From Pseudomonas mosselii (GTDB lineage Bacteria; Pseudomonadota; Gammaproteobacteria; Pseudomonadales; Pseudomonadaceae), in contig NZ_CP081966.1 in assembly GCF_019823065.1 (NCBI RefSeq), forward strand, positions 2,263,501 through 2,327,500: DNA of 64,000 nucleotides, in the 5' to 3' direction. Numbering within the stretch: position 1 is the stretch's first letter; each line of letters begins with the position of its first letter. Positions 1 to 8,568 of the stretch are shown here, one piece after another. A program made the translations under genes and the position numbers. The notes below the pieces were generated by a model, which was not told the origin of the DNA, did no database searches, and saw only the letters and a program-made list of their open reading frames with translations.

Positions 1-221
1 TGGACAGTGTAGAACCAGGGCTCACCCAGAAGCTTCAGGCCGTCCAGCACGCCGGGCCCGCGATCAATAAGGTCACCTACTGCGATCACCCGATCCTTCG
101 TTTTATCGAAGCCTAACGCATGCAAGCCACGGTGCAGATCCATCGTTTTAAAGTGAATGTCGCCGACCACAAAATCCCGGCCAGAGGGGTTGATTGGAAG
201 GCGTAGGATCTTCGAACTCAT
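1..221 (-). CDS. Metallophosphatase (Ser/Thr phosphatase or Ap4A hydrolase type), N-terminal part only
   Basis: The reading frame starts at the ATG at 221 and runs out of the window, so only about 73 N-terminal residues are visible. Two blocks of the PPP-type metallophosphoesterase superfamily can be read: GDIH near residue 20 and GDLIDRGP near residue 49. These supply metal ligands in the family. The usual Gly after GDIH is replaced by Phe. Members dephosphorylate phosphoproteins or cleave diadenosine tetraphosphate; the substrate cannot be told from this fragment. No clear Shine-Dalgarno site precedes the start. Confidence 0.75.
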   Translation of the reverse strand, partial: MSSKILRLPINPSGRDFVVGDIHFKTMDLHRGLHALGFDKTKDRVIAVGDLIDRGPGVLDGLKLLGEPWFYTV

Positions 222-330
222 AAGGGAGGGCCGGCTCCAGTCTTCGCTTGCGGTAAATTCTTGATAAGGCTATTTTCCGCCTAAGCAAGGTTGGGGTCTA
301 CAAAAAATGCGCCGTGATTAACGTCCTCCG

Positions 331-395
331 TAATGATCCCAAAATGGCACATTAACGGCGTTTATAGGGATTAATGATCCCAAACGGGATCATTA
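331..395. promoter_or_regulatory. Perfect palindrome with an extra upstream half-site, probable repressor operator
   Basis: A perfect inverted repeat TAATGATCCC-N4-GGGATCATTA lies at 372-395. An additional direct copy of the half-site TAATGATCCC sits at 331-340. The element is in the gap between the leftward phosphatase gene and the rightward gene at 541. It is followed by no T-run, so a dimeric HTH repressor site fits better than a terminator. The binding protein is not identifiable in the window. Confidence 0.5.
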
Positions 396-540
396 TGGGA
401 AGCGTTGTACTGGCTGCATTTGCTCACTCTCCGTGTTCAATGATCTCGGCGCTACCCCCAACGCTGTGCTCAACCGGGAGGGGAGGACAGTTGAAAATGC
501 CTCCGAATCCAAGGCTCCCCAGAGTGAGGAGGACTAATCC

Positions 541-915
541 ATGGATGATTTAATGGATGGCGAGCGTCTATTACGGCGGCTGCTTTGGGCGCTCTTCGCA
601 ATTCAACCTGGCGATCCAAAGGCGATCCCCTTGCTCCAAGAGTTGGATTTGGTTGAGCGAGATCTGGGAGCGGTCGCTGAGTCATGTAGGCATATCCTCT
701 CCCGCGTGAAGACGTCGACTCGTATCTCAGGACGCGAGATTGTCGACGTGCAGAGTATTCCCACGCCATGGCGCGAGCGATTTGCACAAGCGAGCATCGG
801 CTCTACACGGCTCGCTGCTGGGCCCTACCGGAGTGACCTAGAAAAATTCGTGGAGGAGTGGGAGCGGGAAGTCATTCATATTCGTGCGCACCGGCACGCC
901 ATGAGATCTGTCTAA
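541..915 (+). CDS. Hypothetical protein, 124 aa
   Basis: I do not recognise this protein. It is predicted soluble, with alternating charged and hydrophobic residues suggesting a helical fold, and no signal peptide or membrane segment. The start is supported by an AGGAGG ribosome site about 8 bases upstream of the ATG. It lies alone between the palindromic operator and another small gene at 986. Base composition is lower in GC than in the core genome at the right of the window, consistent with island DNA. Confidence 0.55.
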   Translation: MDDLMDGERLLRRLLWALFAIQPGDPKAIPLLQELDLVERDLGAVAESCRHILSRVKTSTRISGREIVDVQSIPTPWRERFAQASIGSTRLAAGPYRSDLEKFVEEWEREVIHIRAHRHAMRSV

Positions 916-985
916 ATGGGCTTACGGCAGCTATTCCCGTAGATGGCATTCTCAATTCGTCGTATCAAAGTGAGTTGGAGGAGTT

Positions 986-1201
986 ATGGGCCGAGACGGC
1001 AGAGACACCGTGTACTGCAACATCCAGATGCCTTTGGCTAAAGGGCGAGATCTCGTGCGACTTGTAACAGAGCTACGAGCTTCGGGGACGCATCCAGACC
1101 TCGAATCTGTGTTTGAGGAGATACAAGGCGAGCTCGAAATGTCGATCGAGTTTGTTGAGGAGATGCTGACTGGCGGCAGTGTTGATCAACACCGACATTG
1201 A
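986..1201 (+). CDS. Hypothetical small protein, 71 aa
   Basis: This short acidic protein has no recognised domain. A GGAGGAG ribosome site directly precedes the ATG, which is the main support for translation. It follows the 124-aa gene by 70 bases on the same strand and may be cotranscribed. An inverted repeat 40 bases past the stop may end the unit. Confidence 0.45.
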   Translation: MGRDGRDTVYCNIQMPLAKGRDLVRLVTELRASGTHPDLESVFEEIQGELEMSIEFVEEMLTGGSVDQHRH

Positions 1202-1241
1202 GTGCCATGCGGCTTGCTCATGAACCTGTAACTCAAATTTT

Positions 1242-1270
1242 GGAATGTAACATCGCGAACGTTACATTCC
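1242..1270. repeat. Perfect 10-bp inverted repeat with 9-base spacer
   Basis: Arms GGAATGTAAC (1242-1251) and GTTACATTCC (1261-1270) are exact complements around a 9-base centre. A further GTTACA half lies just downstream (about 1281-1286). There is no T-run on either strand, so this could be an operator or a recombinase site rather than a rho-independent terminator. Confidence 0.5.
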
Positions 1271-1458
1271 TGAAAGTACGTTACAAAGGCAGTTGGCCGG
1301 GCATTTCACGCCAGAGGAACGACGTGATTTCACACCAATCGCACCTACGGCTTGACAGGGTACGATTCCCGGTTCATCGGGCCAGTACGTCGAGTACGTG
1401 CCTGCGGAACACCTTACCGCCGTCGACTCCCAAAGCCAGCCGGTCAAATATGGCTGGT

Positions 1459-1719
1459 CTAGACGTCGAAATCTGGATTTTGTTTGCGATGCAGCGGTGA
1501 GATGAGATCCTTATAGGACTCGCGACTCTGCAGTACCTGGTCGCGAATTTCTTCTGGGTCGATCGACATGCGTCCGTGGGAAGTGACCCTGAGCGTCTTG
1601 AGCTGATTGACAGCCTGAATGAACTCCCGCTCCTTCTCTTTCTCAGCTTCTGACCTCTTGTCCGGGAAGGCCCAGTCCCAGATTTGCTCGAGAAATTTCA
1701 GCATGTTTGTATCAACCAC
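1459..1719 (-). CDS. Hypothetical small protein, 86 aa
   Basis: The family is not recognised. The protein is rich in Glu and Lys in the middle (a short charged helix around residues 20-35) and is predicted cytoplasmic. It is transcribed against its neighbours at 986 and 1834. The ATG at 1719 was chosen because the open frame runs unbroken from it; the ribosome site is weak, so the evidence is modest. Confidence 0.4.
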   Translation of the reverse strand: MVDTNMLKFLEQIWDWAFPDKRSEAEKEKEREFIQAVNQLKTLRVTSHGRMSIDPEEIRDQVLQSRESYKDLISPLHRKQNPDFDV

Positions 1720-1833
1720 TTACCGGGAAGGAGCTGATGGTATAGCGGCCAAGCTAGGATGGCCAAGCTCGGTTTCTGCCAGGGCGTTGGGTCACACCCA
1801 GTCTAGGAGGACAGGCCGTTAGGGAGGCCAGCA

Positions 1834-2889
1834 GTGAGGGAGAGCGTGGCTCCAGATGTGGTAATTTCTCTGGTTCAAGCGAGTCAGGTAGACAAAGGAA
1901 TTCGTGTGGATAGGGATTGGATAAGAGATTTCATTGAGAATTTTTCGTCAGCCACTATCGGTGATATGGACATCCCGGAGCTCATCAGCGAGAAATACCT
2001 TCACACGCCCAATCAACTGTTCAAGATCAGAGCCTGCAGTGACCTGGCGCTGGAGAACCTAGCTAAGAAAACTCTCTGGTTGAGCTTAGCCAGTGAGTTC
2101 AATGACCCTTACGACACGGCGTTCTGGATTGACTACAAGAAGCTCGCTGCGTGGGAGAAACTCGTTGAGCTAGGTTTCAGCGATGATCAGGTCGTCACCG
2201 CACTGGCGTGCGAAGATCCCATTTCATCGGCGGTGGCGCTTGCTTCGGCACAAGAGCCGTGTCTCCTAGACGTTGAGCAATGGCGACACGAAGTAGAGGT
2301 GTTGACGTCGAATCACCAGGCTGGGCAGCTCTCGACCCTTATTGATCAGGTCAAAAGCAGCTACAAAATCTGCAGCCTGAGTGAGCGCGTGGATTCAGTG
2401 CTGATGTGGAGTCACTATGGCCACAACCATACCGGCTTTGCCATGGAGTACGACTTCACAGGCCTTCATCGAAATCACCTTTCGACTCTCACTCTTTGGC
2501 CGGTGGCCTACACAAATAAACTGTTCGACGCCACCCACATCCAAAGAGCTCAACGCTTGGGCAAGGACTACAACGCCCTTTTTGGCATTGCGGCATCATT
2601 GTGTAAGGCTGTCGATTGGCGGTATGAGCGGGAGTGGCGCTGGGTGGTTCCTGAAGACGACAGAGAGGTCAAAGGTATCAACGTCGCTGCACCCCTCAAG
2701 GCAGTTCATCTCGGGGCCAAGATCTCGGAGGCTGATGCGCTCAAGATCTTGAAGATCTGCAGAGACATCGATATACCAGTTTTCAAGGTCACGCTTGAAC
2801 GCAATGAGTACAAGATGGTCTCGTTGCCTACCAGCCTGGACGATTGGTGTTCCATGGATGGACGGCAGCAGGGCAACATGCCTTGGTAG
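1834..2889 (+). CDS. DUF2971 family protein
   Basis: This 351-aa protein carries the hallmarks of the DUF2971 family: a block around residues 80-95 with LWLS and FNDPYD, a central MWSHYG block around residue 190, and a late YEREWRWV block near residue 270. The role of the family is unknown, although its genes are often reported in islands and next to defence genes. The likely start is GTG at 1834, preceded by AGGGAGG with 6 bases of spacing. No membrane segment is seen. The next gene, at 2920, lies 30 bases downstream and is probably cotranscribed. Confidence 0.75.
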   Translation: MRESVAPDVVISLVQASQVDKGIRVDRDWIRDFIENFSSATIGDMDIPELISEKYLHTPNQLFKIRACSDLALENLAKKTLWLSLASEFNDPYDTAFWIDYKKLAAWEKLVELGFSDDQVVTALACEDPISSAVALASAQEPCLLDVEQWRHEVEVLTSNHQAGQLSTLIDQVKSSYKICSLSERVDSVLMWSHYGHNHTGFAMEYDFTGLHRNHLSTLTLWPVAYTNKLFDATHIQRAQRLGKDYNALFGIAASLCKAVDWRYEREWRWVVPEDDREVKGINVAAPLKAVHLGAKISEADALKILKICRDIDIPVFKVTLERNEYKMVSLPTSLDDWCSMDGRQQGNMPW

Positions 2890-2919
2890 TCAAAACCCAC
2901 GAAAATTAAGGAGAGATCC

Positions 2920-3219
2920 ATGGATGTGAAATGGGAGCCACTGGTGGTTCACAACACTGGGCTGGGCGTGCTTCGAGGCTACCTGACAGAAGAAGGGAAG
3001 CTGCTTGTAGAGAACACCTCGGAGGCCAAGCTCGTAGGATTCATGCCAGGCGGGGAGCGCCCAGTGGGTGAGCATCTGAAAAATCCCGATAATGCCCTTA
3101 TCGTTGCTGGCCCGCAGGGGTTTGCGGGGGAGTGGCTGTATGAAGGCCGGGACAACAAAAACGCAGATGCATTTACCCCTCCGTCCTTCATTTTCACGCT
3201 TAGGAGTAAGGGCGCCTGA
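2920..3219 (+). CDS. Hypothetical protein, 99 aa
   Basis: No domain is recognised. The protein looks mainly beta-stranded, with repeated Gly and Val residues. A strong AAGGAGA ribosome site lies 6-7 bases before the ATG. The 30-base gap after the DUF2971 gene suggests a two-gene operon. It converges on the CBASS effector gene that ends at 3352. Confidence 0.5.
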   Translation: MDVKWEPLVVHNTGLGVLRGYLTEEGKLLVENTSEAKLVGFMPGGERPVGEHLKNPDNALIVAGPQGFAGEWLYEGRDNKNADAFTPPSFIFTLRSKGA

Positions 3220-3248
3220 CCAAAGTCAGATACTACCCGCTCCGAGCC

Positions 3249-3274
3249 ACCATCAACACTTAACTATTGATGGT
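3249..3274. terminator. Stem-loop between convergent genes
   Basis: Arms ACCATCAA (3249-3256) and TTGATGGT (3267-3274) pair perfectly around a 10-base loop. The element sits between the convergent genes ending at 3219 and 3352. The T-run is missing, so termination is an inference from position. Confidence 0.35.
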
Positions 3275-3351
3275 GACGGGAGGTACGTCATCGACGTTCT
3301 TTCGCAACGGACGCCCCATACAGGGGCGCTCGACATTCTGGGCTTAGCTAT

Positions 3352-4878
3352 TCAGTGAGCTTGGGCCCGGCTCCAGCCGTGAATGATGTAGTCAACGACC
3401 ACGATGGCAGCAGCATCGGAGGCGACTCGATGGAAAAGATCATCCTTTCTATCGTCGCCGAAATCGCTGATACCCCGGACGACCAAGACTGGCACGTTTT
3501 GTTTCTCGCAGGCATCCACTACACCATATGCCTCCATCTCTGCGACGCAGGCTTTGTCGTGGATCTGTCGCAGCCGTGCGAAGAATTCGGAGTCTCTGAT
3601 GAGCTTTTCCCCGGACACGATCGTTGCAGTTGAAGCTTTGAATTTTGGTGCAACCTCGCCGGCTGTGGACTCTTTCGGCAAGCTTACACCGAGCGCTTTT
3701 GCGCGCTCCTGCAAGCGATCAGAGAGTGATGGAGAGGAGAAGTAAGTGCTGAGATCCTGCAATGTTGCCATGCCAGGCCGTTGCATTTCAGGGCGCGCGG
3801 CCAGGACTCCATCTGCCAACGCGGCAGCGCTTTCGTAGTACACAACACGCTCCGATACGATGGCTTCACCCAAGGTCATCTTTCCACGCAGGCCGCCAGC
3901 GATGCCCATCATCAGCACTTTTTTCGGTTTCAGCTCGGACAAAAGCTGGGTAGTGATGTTGCCGGCGTTCACATTACCTGCCGAGCCAAGCGACGCGATC
4001 GCACACGAAACCGGGCCATCGTGTCTGTCCAGGATCGTCGTCCAATAGTGGATATGGTTCGCAGAGCGCCGATGCGGCGTCTCATCCTGAATCCCACAGG
4101 CAAGCTTGGCTGCGGCCAGCTCCACTGACAGAGCAGTCAGAATCAGAACATCTGGAGTCCGAGAGGCTTGTTCAGCTTCCCTTTCTGCCTGGAACAGCTC
4201 CACGGTCATATCTGCCAGCTCTTCCAGCGGGAAAATAGGTTCCTGCAAAGACAGTGTCCCCAGTTCCCCTTTCACCTGCTCTCCAGTGATCGGGAACATC
4301 GAGAGTGGGTCACTGAAGAATGCCTTATGCAAGCCGATCGCCCCGACACCATCATCGCTGAAGCCTCCGAGCTGCAGATCGAAGGGCAGAACGGGTAGGC
4401 GCTTCTTGCGCATTTTGTGCGCTCGGTCGGATACTCCACGGCCTCCACCCATGGCAATCATGGCAGTGGCCACATCGACTTGCTCATCCCCGATGTTGCC
4501 GCCGGTCACAAGGTCATCATCGATATAGATGATCTCAGCGAACTTCTTAGCCTGCAGTCGCCGAATGAACATCCGCTGTTCTTCGGACATCTTGTCCGAC
4601 ATCGCTTTGAGAGATGTGACGATCTTCAGCTGGCGTGCCGGCGTGTAATTCGAGGCAAGTGCGCTTGCCTCGTTAGCTACCGTCCAATCGAAGGTCAGCA
4701 GGTCACCATCATCATTTTTGGGTTCACCGGCAAGGTACACAACAAGTCCGCCGTTAGCGTCCAAGATGCTTTTGGTGAGCGCCCGGGTGAAGGCGTGGGC
4801 CCGATCGACGAATCGCTTCTCCGTTTTGGGAGAGATGCTGCCCGCAATCAAAATGAAATCATTTTCAAGGTTTGCCAT
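3352..4878 (-). CDS. cap17: CBASS effector: N-terminal SLOG-like sensor fused to a nucleoside phosphorylase/nucleosidase domain (Cap17-like)
   Basis: This 508-aa protein is the likely killer component of the locus. Residues 1-235 resemble a SLOG/LOG-type nucleotide-binding fold (IAGSISP near residue 12, an Ala/Gly-rich block near 140). From about residue 243 a PNP/MTAN-like fold begins. Visible motifs are LILTALSVE, MMGIAGGLRG (about 325) and, near the C-terminus, AEMEAYGV with RGISDFGDD, which line the nucleoside site in this superfamily. In known CBASS, a cyclic oligonucleotide binds a sensor domain and switches on a toxic enzyme; depletion of purine nucleosides or nucleotides is inferred here. 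It lies 51 bases downstream of capW and is probably cotranscribed with it. The symbol rests on domain order and context. Confidence 0.75.
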   Translation of the reverse strand: MANLENDFILIAGSISPKTEKRFVDRAHAFTRALTKSILDANGGLVVYLAGEPKNDDGDLLTFDWTVANEASALASNYTPARQLKIVTSLKAMSDKMSEEQRMFIRRLQAKKFAEIIYIDDDLVTGGNIGDEQVDVATAMIAMGGGRGVSDRAHKMRKKRLPVLPFDLQLGGFSDDGVGAIGLHKAFFSDPLSMFPITGEQVKGELGTLSLQEPIFPLEELADMTVELFQAEREAEQASRTPDVLILTALSVELAAAKLACGIQDETPHRRSANHIHYWTTILDRHDGPVSCAIASLGSAGNVNAGNITTQLLSELKPKKVLMMGIAGGLRGKMTLGEAIVSERVVYYESAAALADGVLAARPEMQRPGMATLQDLSTYFSSPSLSDRLQERAKALGVSLPKESTAGEVAPKFKASTATIVSGEKLIRDSEFFARLRQIHDKACVAEMEAYGVVDACEKQNVPVLVVRGISDFGDDRKDDLFHRVASDAAAIVVVDYIIHGWSRAQAH

Positions 4879-4929
4879 CGTGACAATTCCGGTAGCTAAG
4901 GTGTTAAGTGTTGGCTGATTTTCTAGGTG

Positions 4930-5829
4930 TTAATACTGGATGAGGTCTTTGATCTCATCCCTATTCTTCAGAGCCAGCTGGATGACCTCGGGCCTCTGAT
5001 CGGCTTGGTCTTCATTCAGGTTGAGCTGGAACAGGAGGTACAAGAGAAGGGCTCGGCGACACTTCACGTGCATCTCGCCGTTCTCCATCAGGAAGTCGGA
5101 CTCGATCAATTTGCGCTGGGCTGGGGTGAGACCGGGGTGCGGGATGAGAATCACATTCACGATGGTGTTCCAGGCGTAGTCTTCGTCATCCCGATCCCGA
5201 TCTTGCCCCACATATTTGCAGTGTTTGATGCGCGTCAGAGAGAAATCCCGGAAAGCCTTACGCTTGTGGCAGTACGCCCGGACGTGCCAGCGGTTACCGT
5301 CATGCACCAAGGCATGAGGAGACAGCATCCGCTCACCGCCTTCAGGGTCTGTCAGGGATTGGTAGAAGACCTCGACAAGTTCTTTCTCGCGAATCGCGCG
5401 GAGAATTACCCCAACGATGTCTGCGTTCAGGCGCCGACCCAGCTTGGGCACGGCAGCGACAGGGGATTGCCAGCCCAGAAAGCTGCCGTAGGGGATCTCT
5501 GGCTGAACGGCGACGCGCAGCAGATCATCCAGGTAGCGCTCAACTGCGCTGGACGGGAAGACTGCTTTGAATGAATCAGTAGCCCTGTAGACCCTGGCTC
5601 GGGTGTCGTACTCGAGGTTGCTCTCAGCGAGTTTCGCGTACTCAGTGATGTCCAGTGACGCCTGGGGTACCGAGATTCCGAAGAAGTCAGTAAGACTGCT
5701 GCGGTTGATTTGGCCATCCCACCGCAGTCGATAGTCGATGAATTCCAACCGACGTTCCTGGCCCCAACGTGCTCCTTGCCGTCCCTTGCTGATGGGTTGG
5801 TTGTCCGTGGGTTTGGACTCGTTTGTCAT
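4930..5829 (-). CDS. capW: WYL-domain transcriptional regulator CapW
   Basis: This is a 299-aa regulator with an N-terminal winged-helix region (about residues 20-110) and a WYL domain (about 150-230, with FYQS and the HDGNRWHVRAYC block). CapW proteins repress CBASS operons and release DNA on phage or DNA-damage signals. I place the start at the internal ATG at 5829 rather than the upstream one at 5892. The longer version would run through the promoter repeats, while the internal start has GAGG about 10 bases upstream. It is divergent from the CD-NTase gene and lies upstream of the effector. Confidence 0.8.
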   Translation of the reverse strand: MTNESKPTDNQPISKGRQGARWGQERRLEFIDYRLRWDGQINRSSLTDFFGISVPQASLDITEYAKLAESNLEYDTRARVYRATDSFKAVFPSSAVERYLDDLLRVAVQPEIPYGSFLGWQSPVAAVPKLGRRLNADIVGVILRAIREKELVEVFYQSLTDPEGGERMLSPHALVHDGNRWHVRAYCHKRKAFRDFSLTRIKHCKYVGQDRDRDDEDYAWNTIVNVILIPHPGLTPAQRKLIESDFLMENGEMHVKCRRALLLYLLFQLNLNEDQADQRPEVIQLALKNRDEIKDLIQY

Positions 5830-5842
5830 GCTCGAACCTCGA

Positions 5843-5898
5843 TAGCGTATAAAAACTAGACTACATCTAAAAACTATGCGTATAGTAATCATACGCTA
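5843..5898. promoter_or_regulatory. Candidate CapW operator and divergent promoter region
   Basis: An inverted repeat GCGTAT-N7-ATACGC occupies 5878-5896, and a third copy of the half-site (TAGCGTAT) lies at 5843-5850. Two copies of TAAAAACTA (around 5850 and 5869) lie between them, in an AT-rich stretch suited to promoters. The site is immediately upstream of capW and in the gap before the CD-NTase gene, which is where WYL repressors of CBASS bind. Confidence 0.5.
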
Positions 5899-6088
5899 GC
5901 GAGCTGAGGTTCGCAATTTTCCTGGCCGGATTCTTCGGATGGTGCGGGATGGTTGAACTGCAGTGAGCCGTAAGGGCGATTCGGGCCTGGTGCTCGAGTG
6001 GCCGCGCCATCTCATCCGTCGGCATGTGGTGTAGCTGCTGGTAGGGATGCTTTGCGACTAACACAACATTCTTAGGAGGGGATGGCAC

Positions 6089-7033
6089 ATGCCACTCACC
6101 AACACTCAGATCAAGTATTACGACAGTAACGTGCTGCGCCTGCCAAAAGAGAAGCGGGAGACCTACAACGCCCAGGTCGATCGCCTGATCGCAGCGCTGA
6201 AGGACAGCCTGAAGAAGCAGGACAAAATCACCATCAAGAAGGTGGTGAAGGCAGGCTCCTTTGCCAAGCACACCATCCTGCGGCCTAACGCTCAGAATCC
6301 CGCCGACGTGGACGTGGTTTTCTACATCAGTGGGCAGAAGGTGGATGAAGAGACCTTCGCGACCCTGAGCCAAAAAATCTACGACGCGCTGGTCAACCTG
6401 TACCCCAACAAGTCTGTTGAAGACTTCGAAATCCAGCGTAAGGCTGCGAAAGTGACCTTCGTGGGTACCGGGCTCGAGGTGGATATCGTTCCGGTTATCG
6501 AGAACCCGAACAAGGAAAACTATGGCTGGCAGTTCGACCGGATTGACGGCTCGAAGACTGAAACCTGCGCACCGTGTCAGGTGAATTTCGTGAAGGTTCG
6601 GAAGGATGAGGATCCGGACTTCCGCACCTTGGTTCGCCTGGCTAAGCGCTGGCGTACTTGGAAGGAGGTGCCGCTCAAATCCTTCCACATCGAGCTGATC
6701 ATGGCCCACGTGCTTGAAGTGAACGGCAAGGCTGGCTCGCTGGAGAAGCGCTTCCGGGACTTCCTGCTGTACATCGTTCAATCCGGGCTCAAGGAGGTCA
6801 TCAAGTTTCCTGAGAACGGCTGGGTGTCTCAATTCCAGGACGCAGTAGTGATCATCGACCCGGTATCCGACACCAACAACGTCGCGAGCCGCATCACCGA
6901 GGATGAGCGCAAGGAAATCGTTCAACTGGCCGAGGAATCGTGGGAAACCGCGCACTTCGCCTCGATGGAGGATGATTTCGAGGTGTGGAAAGAGCTGTTC
7001 GGTAAAGGCTTCAAGGTGGAGGACGCAGCATGA
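6089..7033 (+). CDS. cdnC: CBASS CD-NTase (cGAS/DncV-like cyclic oligonucleotide synthase)
   Basis: This 314-aa nucleotidyltransferase makes the second messenger of the CBASS system. The catalytic signature is intact: GS at residues 56-57, the paired acids D73 and D75 (ADVDVV), and the third acid D132 (EVDIVPV). The start has a good TAGGAGGGG ribosome site. Its stop overlaps the start of the HORMA gene by 4 bases (ATGA). HORMA/TRIP13 partners are typical for clade C and D enzymes, which usually make cyclic triadenylate. The clade letter is inferred from context and could be D. Confidence 0.85.
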   Translation: MPLTNTQIKYYDSNVLRLPKEKRETYNAQVDRLIAALKDSLKKQDKITIKKVVKAGSFAKHTILRPNAQNPADVDVVFYISGQKVDEETFATLSQKIYDALVNLYPNKSVEDFEIQRKAAKVTFVGTGLEVDIVPVIENPNKENYGWQFDRIDGSKTETCAPCQVNFVKVRKDEDPDFRTLVRLAKRWRTWKEVPLKSFHIELIMAHVLEVNGKAGSLEKRFRDFLLYIVQSGLKEVIKFPENGWVSQFQDAVVIIDPVSDTNNVASRITEDERKEIVQLAEESWETAHFASMEDDFEVWKELFGKGFKVEDAA

Positions 7034-7521
7034 GTTCTACCTCTACCCAAACCAGCACCTTCACCACGACTGATATTGAAGCGGTCATGCGGCGTATCAC
7101 GGCTGACCTCGTGATGATCGCTTCCAGCAGCGGCGCGATCACCGAAGCCGAGGCTCGTCAGTGGGGGCACGACATTGAGGTTCTGGCCAAGTACGGCTAC
7201 CTCGAGTACGTCGATATCACCTTGTTGAGTTACGGAGTCGAGTACAAGGCTGCGCGATTCTACGTCAATGAGTCTGGCTCGCTTGCGAACCAGCGGCCAG
7301 GAAATGCCCTCTGGCCAAGACTCTCGAGCCCGGAACTGCGGATCGTTCTCGGCACCGTTGACGCCTACGATGCGAATGCTCAGGAAAAGATGGCCAGCAA
7401 AATGAAGTGCAGTTGGTCGACCAGTTACGCGGACATTTCTCACTCTCAGCTGACCCAGAGTGGTGGGCGTGAATACTCCAGCAATGGCTACGGCATGGAA
7501 CGTAAGGACTACACCCGATGA
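7030..7521 (+). CDS. cap7: Bacterial HORMA-domain protein Cap7
   Basis: This 163-aa protein lies between the CD-NTase and the TRIP13-like ATPase, the conserved position of Cap7. Bacterial HORMA proteins bind peptide ligands in a closed form and activate the CD-NTase; the matching ATPase reopens them. Sequence similarity within the family is low, so the call rests on length, gene order and the ATGA overlaps on both sides. The Ser/Thr-rich first 15 residues and the tail after about residue 130 could form the mobile parts. Confidence 0.75.
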   Translation: MSSTSTQTSTFTTTDIEAVMRRITADLVMIASSSGAITEAEARQWGHDIEVLAKYGYLEYVDITLLSYGVEYKAARFYVNESGSLANQRPGNALWPRLSSPELRIVLGTVDAYDANAQEKMASKMKCSWSTSYADISHSQLTQSGGREYSSNGYGMERKDYTR

Positions 7522-8414
7522 GCACTACCTCCGTTTTTGACTCGGCCATTGAGCTGCCGGATATCCAGCTGACTGATCGCGAGAAAGTGTTGCTCGGGTT
7601 TGCCGGCCGCTATGAGCGTGTGCAGAACCAACTCCAACTGCTGCTGAACCAAGGTCAGCTGTCCGAGTGGAGCAAGCAGCATCATAAAAGTGTGCTGCCG
7701 ATCTGCAACCTCGTAGCCGATCAGTACCCCCTAGTGATCTTCCATGGCGACGTCGGTACCGGCAAAACCGCAACAGCGGAGTGCATTGCTAACCGTATCG
7801 TCCGGGATTCGCGTGCTGAGGACTCGGTGCTGTTCAAGCTGAGCAACCGCGTTCGTGGTTCCGGTAAGGTCGGCGAGATGGGCACGTTGTTGACCCAGGC
7901 CTTCGCAGAGGTTGCTGAGGCTGCAGGTAAGAAGCGCCGGGCAATTCTGATCATCGACGAAGGTGACTCGATTGCGGCCTCCCGATCGCAGAGCCAGAGT
8001 CACCACGAAGACAAGGTGGCAGTGAACACCTTGATTCAGGGTGTCGATGAGTTGCGTAAGTATGGCGGTCGCATTGTGGTGATCCTGTGCACCAACCGGC
8101 TTTCCGTGCTGGATGCGGCCCTTCGCCGTCGTGCTGCCATCGTTGAAGAGTTCACTCGCCCGGATGCTGCGGAGCGGAAGGAGCTGTTCAGCATGGATTT
8201 GGCTGGCATGGGGCTTTCGGACAAACAACTGACCGACCTGGCAACTGTCACCGGTGAGCGCAACGGTCAGCCTGCTTGGACTTACTCTGATATCCGGACT
8301 CGCCTGTATCCAATGGCAATGGCGAAAGCGTTTCCGAATCGCCCACTGGACTTCAAGGATCTGACCGAGTCCATTCTTTCGATGCGTCCTTCTCCAGTGA
8401 TGGAAGATAAGTAA
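7518..8414 (+). CDS. cap6: AAA+ ATPase Cap6 (TRIP13/Pch2-like HORMA remodeller)
   Basis: This 298-aa AAA+ protein has a Walker A motif GDVGTGKT at 77-84, a Walker B motif LIIDEGD at about 144-150, and a sensor-like LCTNR near residue 195. In CBASS it unfolds the N-terminus of the HORMA protein and so turns off the CD-NTase, preventing self-intoxication. The start overlaps the cap7 stop (ATGA), implying translational coupling. The length fits the short bacterial TRIP13 proteins. Confidence 0.85.
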   Translation: MSTTSVFDSAIELPDIQLTDREKVLLGFAGRYERVQNQLQLLLNQGQLSEWSKQHHKSVLPICNLVADQYPLVIFHGDVGTGKTATAECIANRIVRDSRAEDSVLFKLSNRVRGSGKVGEMGTLLTQAFAEVAEAAGKKRRAILIIDEGDSIAASRSQSQSHHEDKVAVNTLIQGVDELRKYGGRIVVILCTNRLSVLDAALRRRAAIVEEFTRPDAAERKELFSMDLAGMGLSDKQLTDLATVTGERNGQPAWTYSDIRTRLYPMAMAKAFPNRPLDFKDLTESILSMRPSPVMEDK

Positions 8415-8568
8415 TCGACCAGGCGTGTGCACGGTTCAATGATTCGGTGGGGGAGGGGCGAACTGCTCTTGCCCTCATCGAGCCTCGTTTCCGATCATTC
8501 CAGGCGTTTTGGTGTCTGCTAATGGACGCTGTGGTTGCCAGCCAGGCAGCTGCTCAAACGGAGTAGTT

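Noticed and set aside
858..1500. Overlapping frames at 858-1067 and 1198-1500
   Set aside because: They lack ribosome sites, overlap better supported genes, and show no domain pattern.
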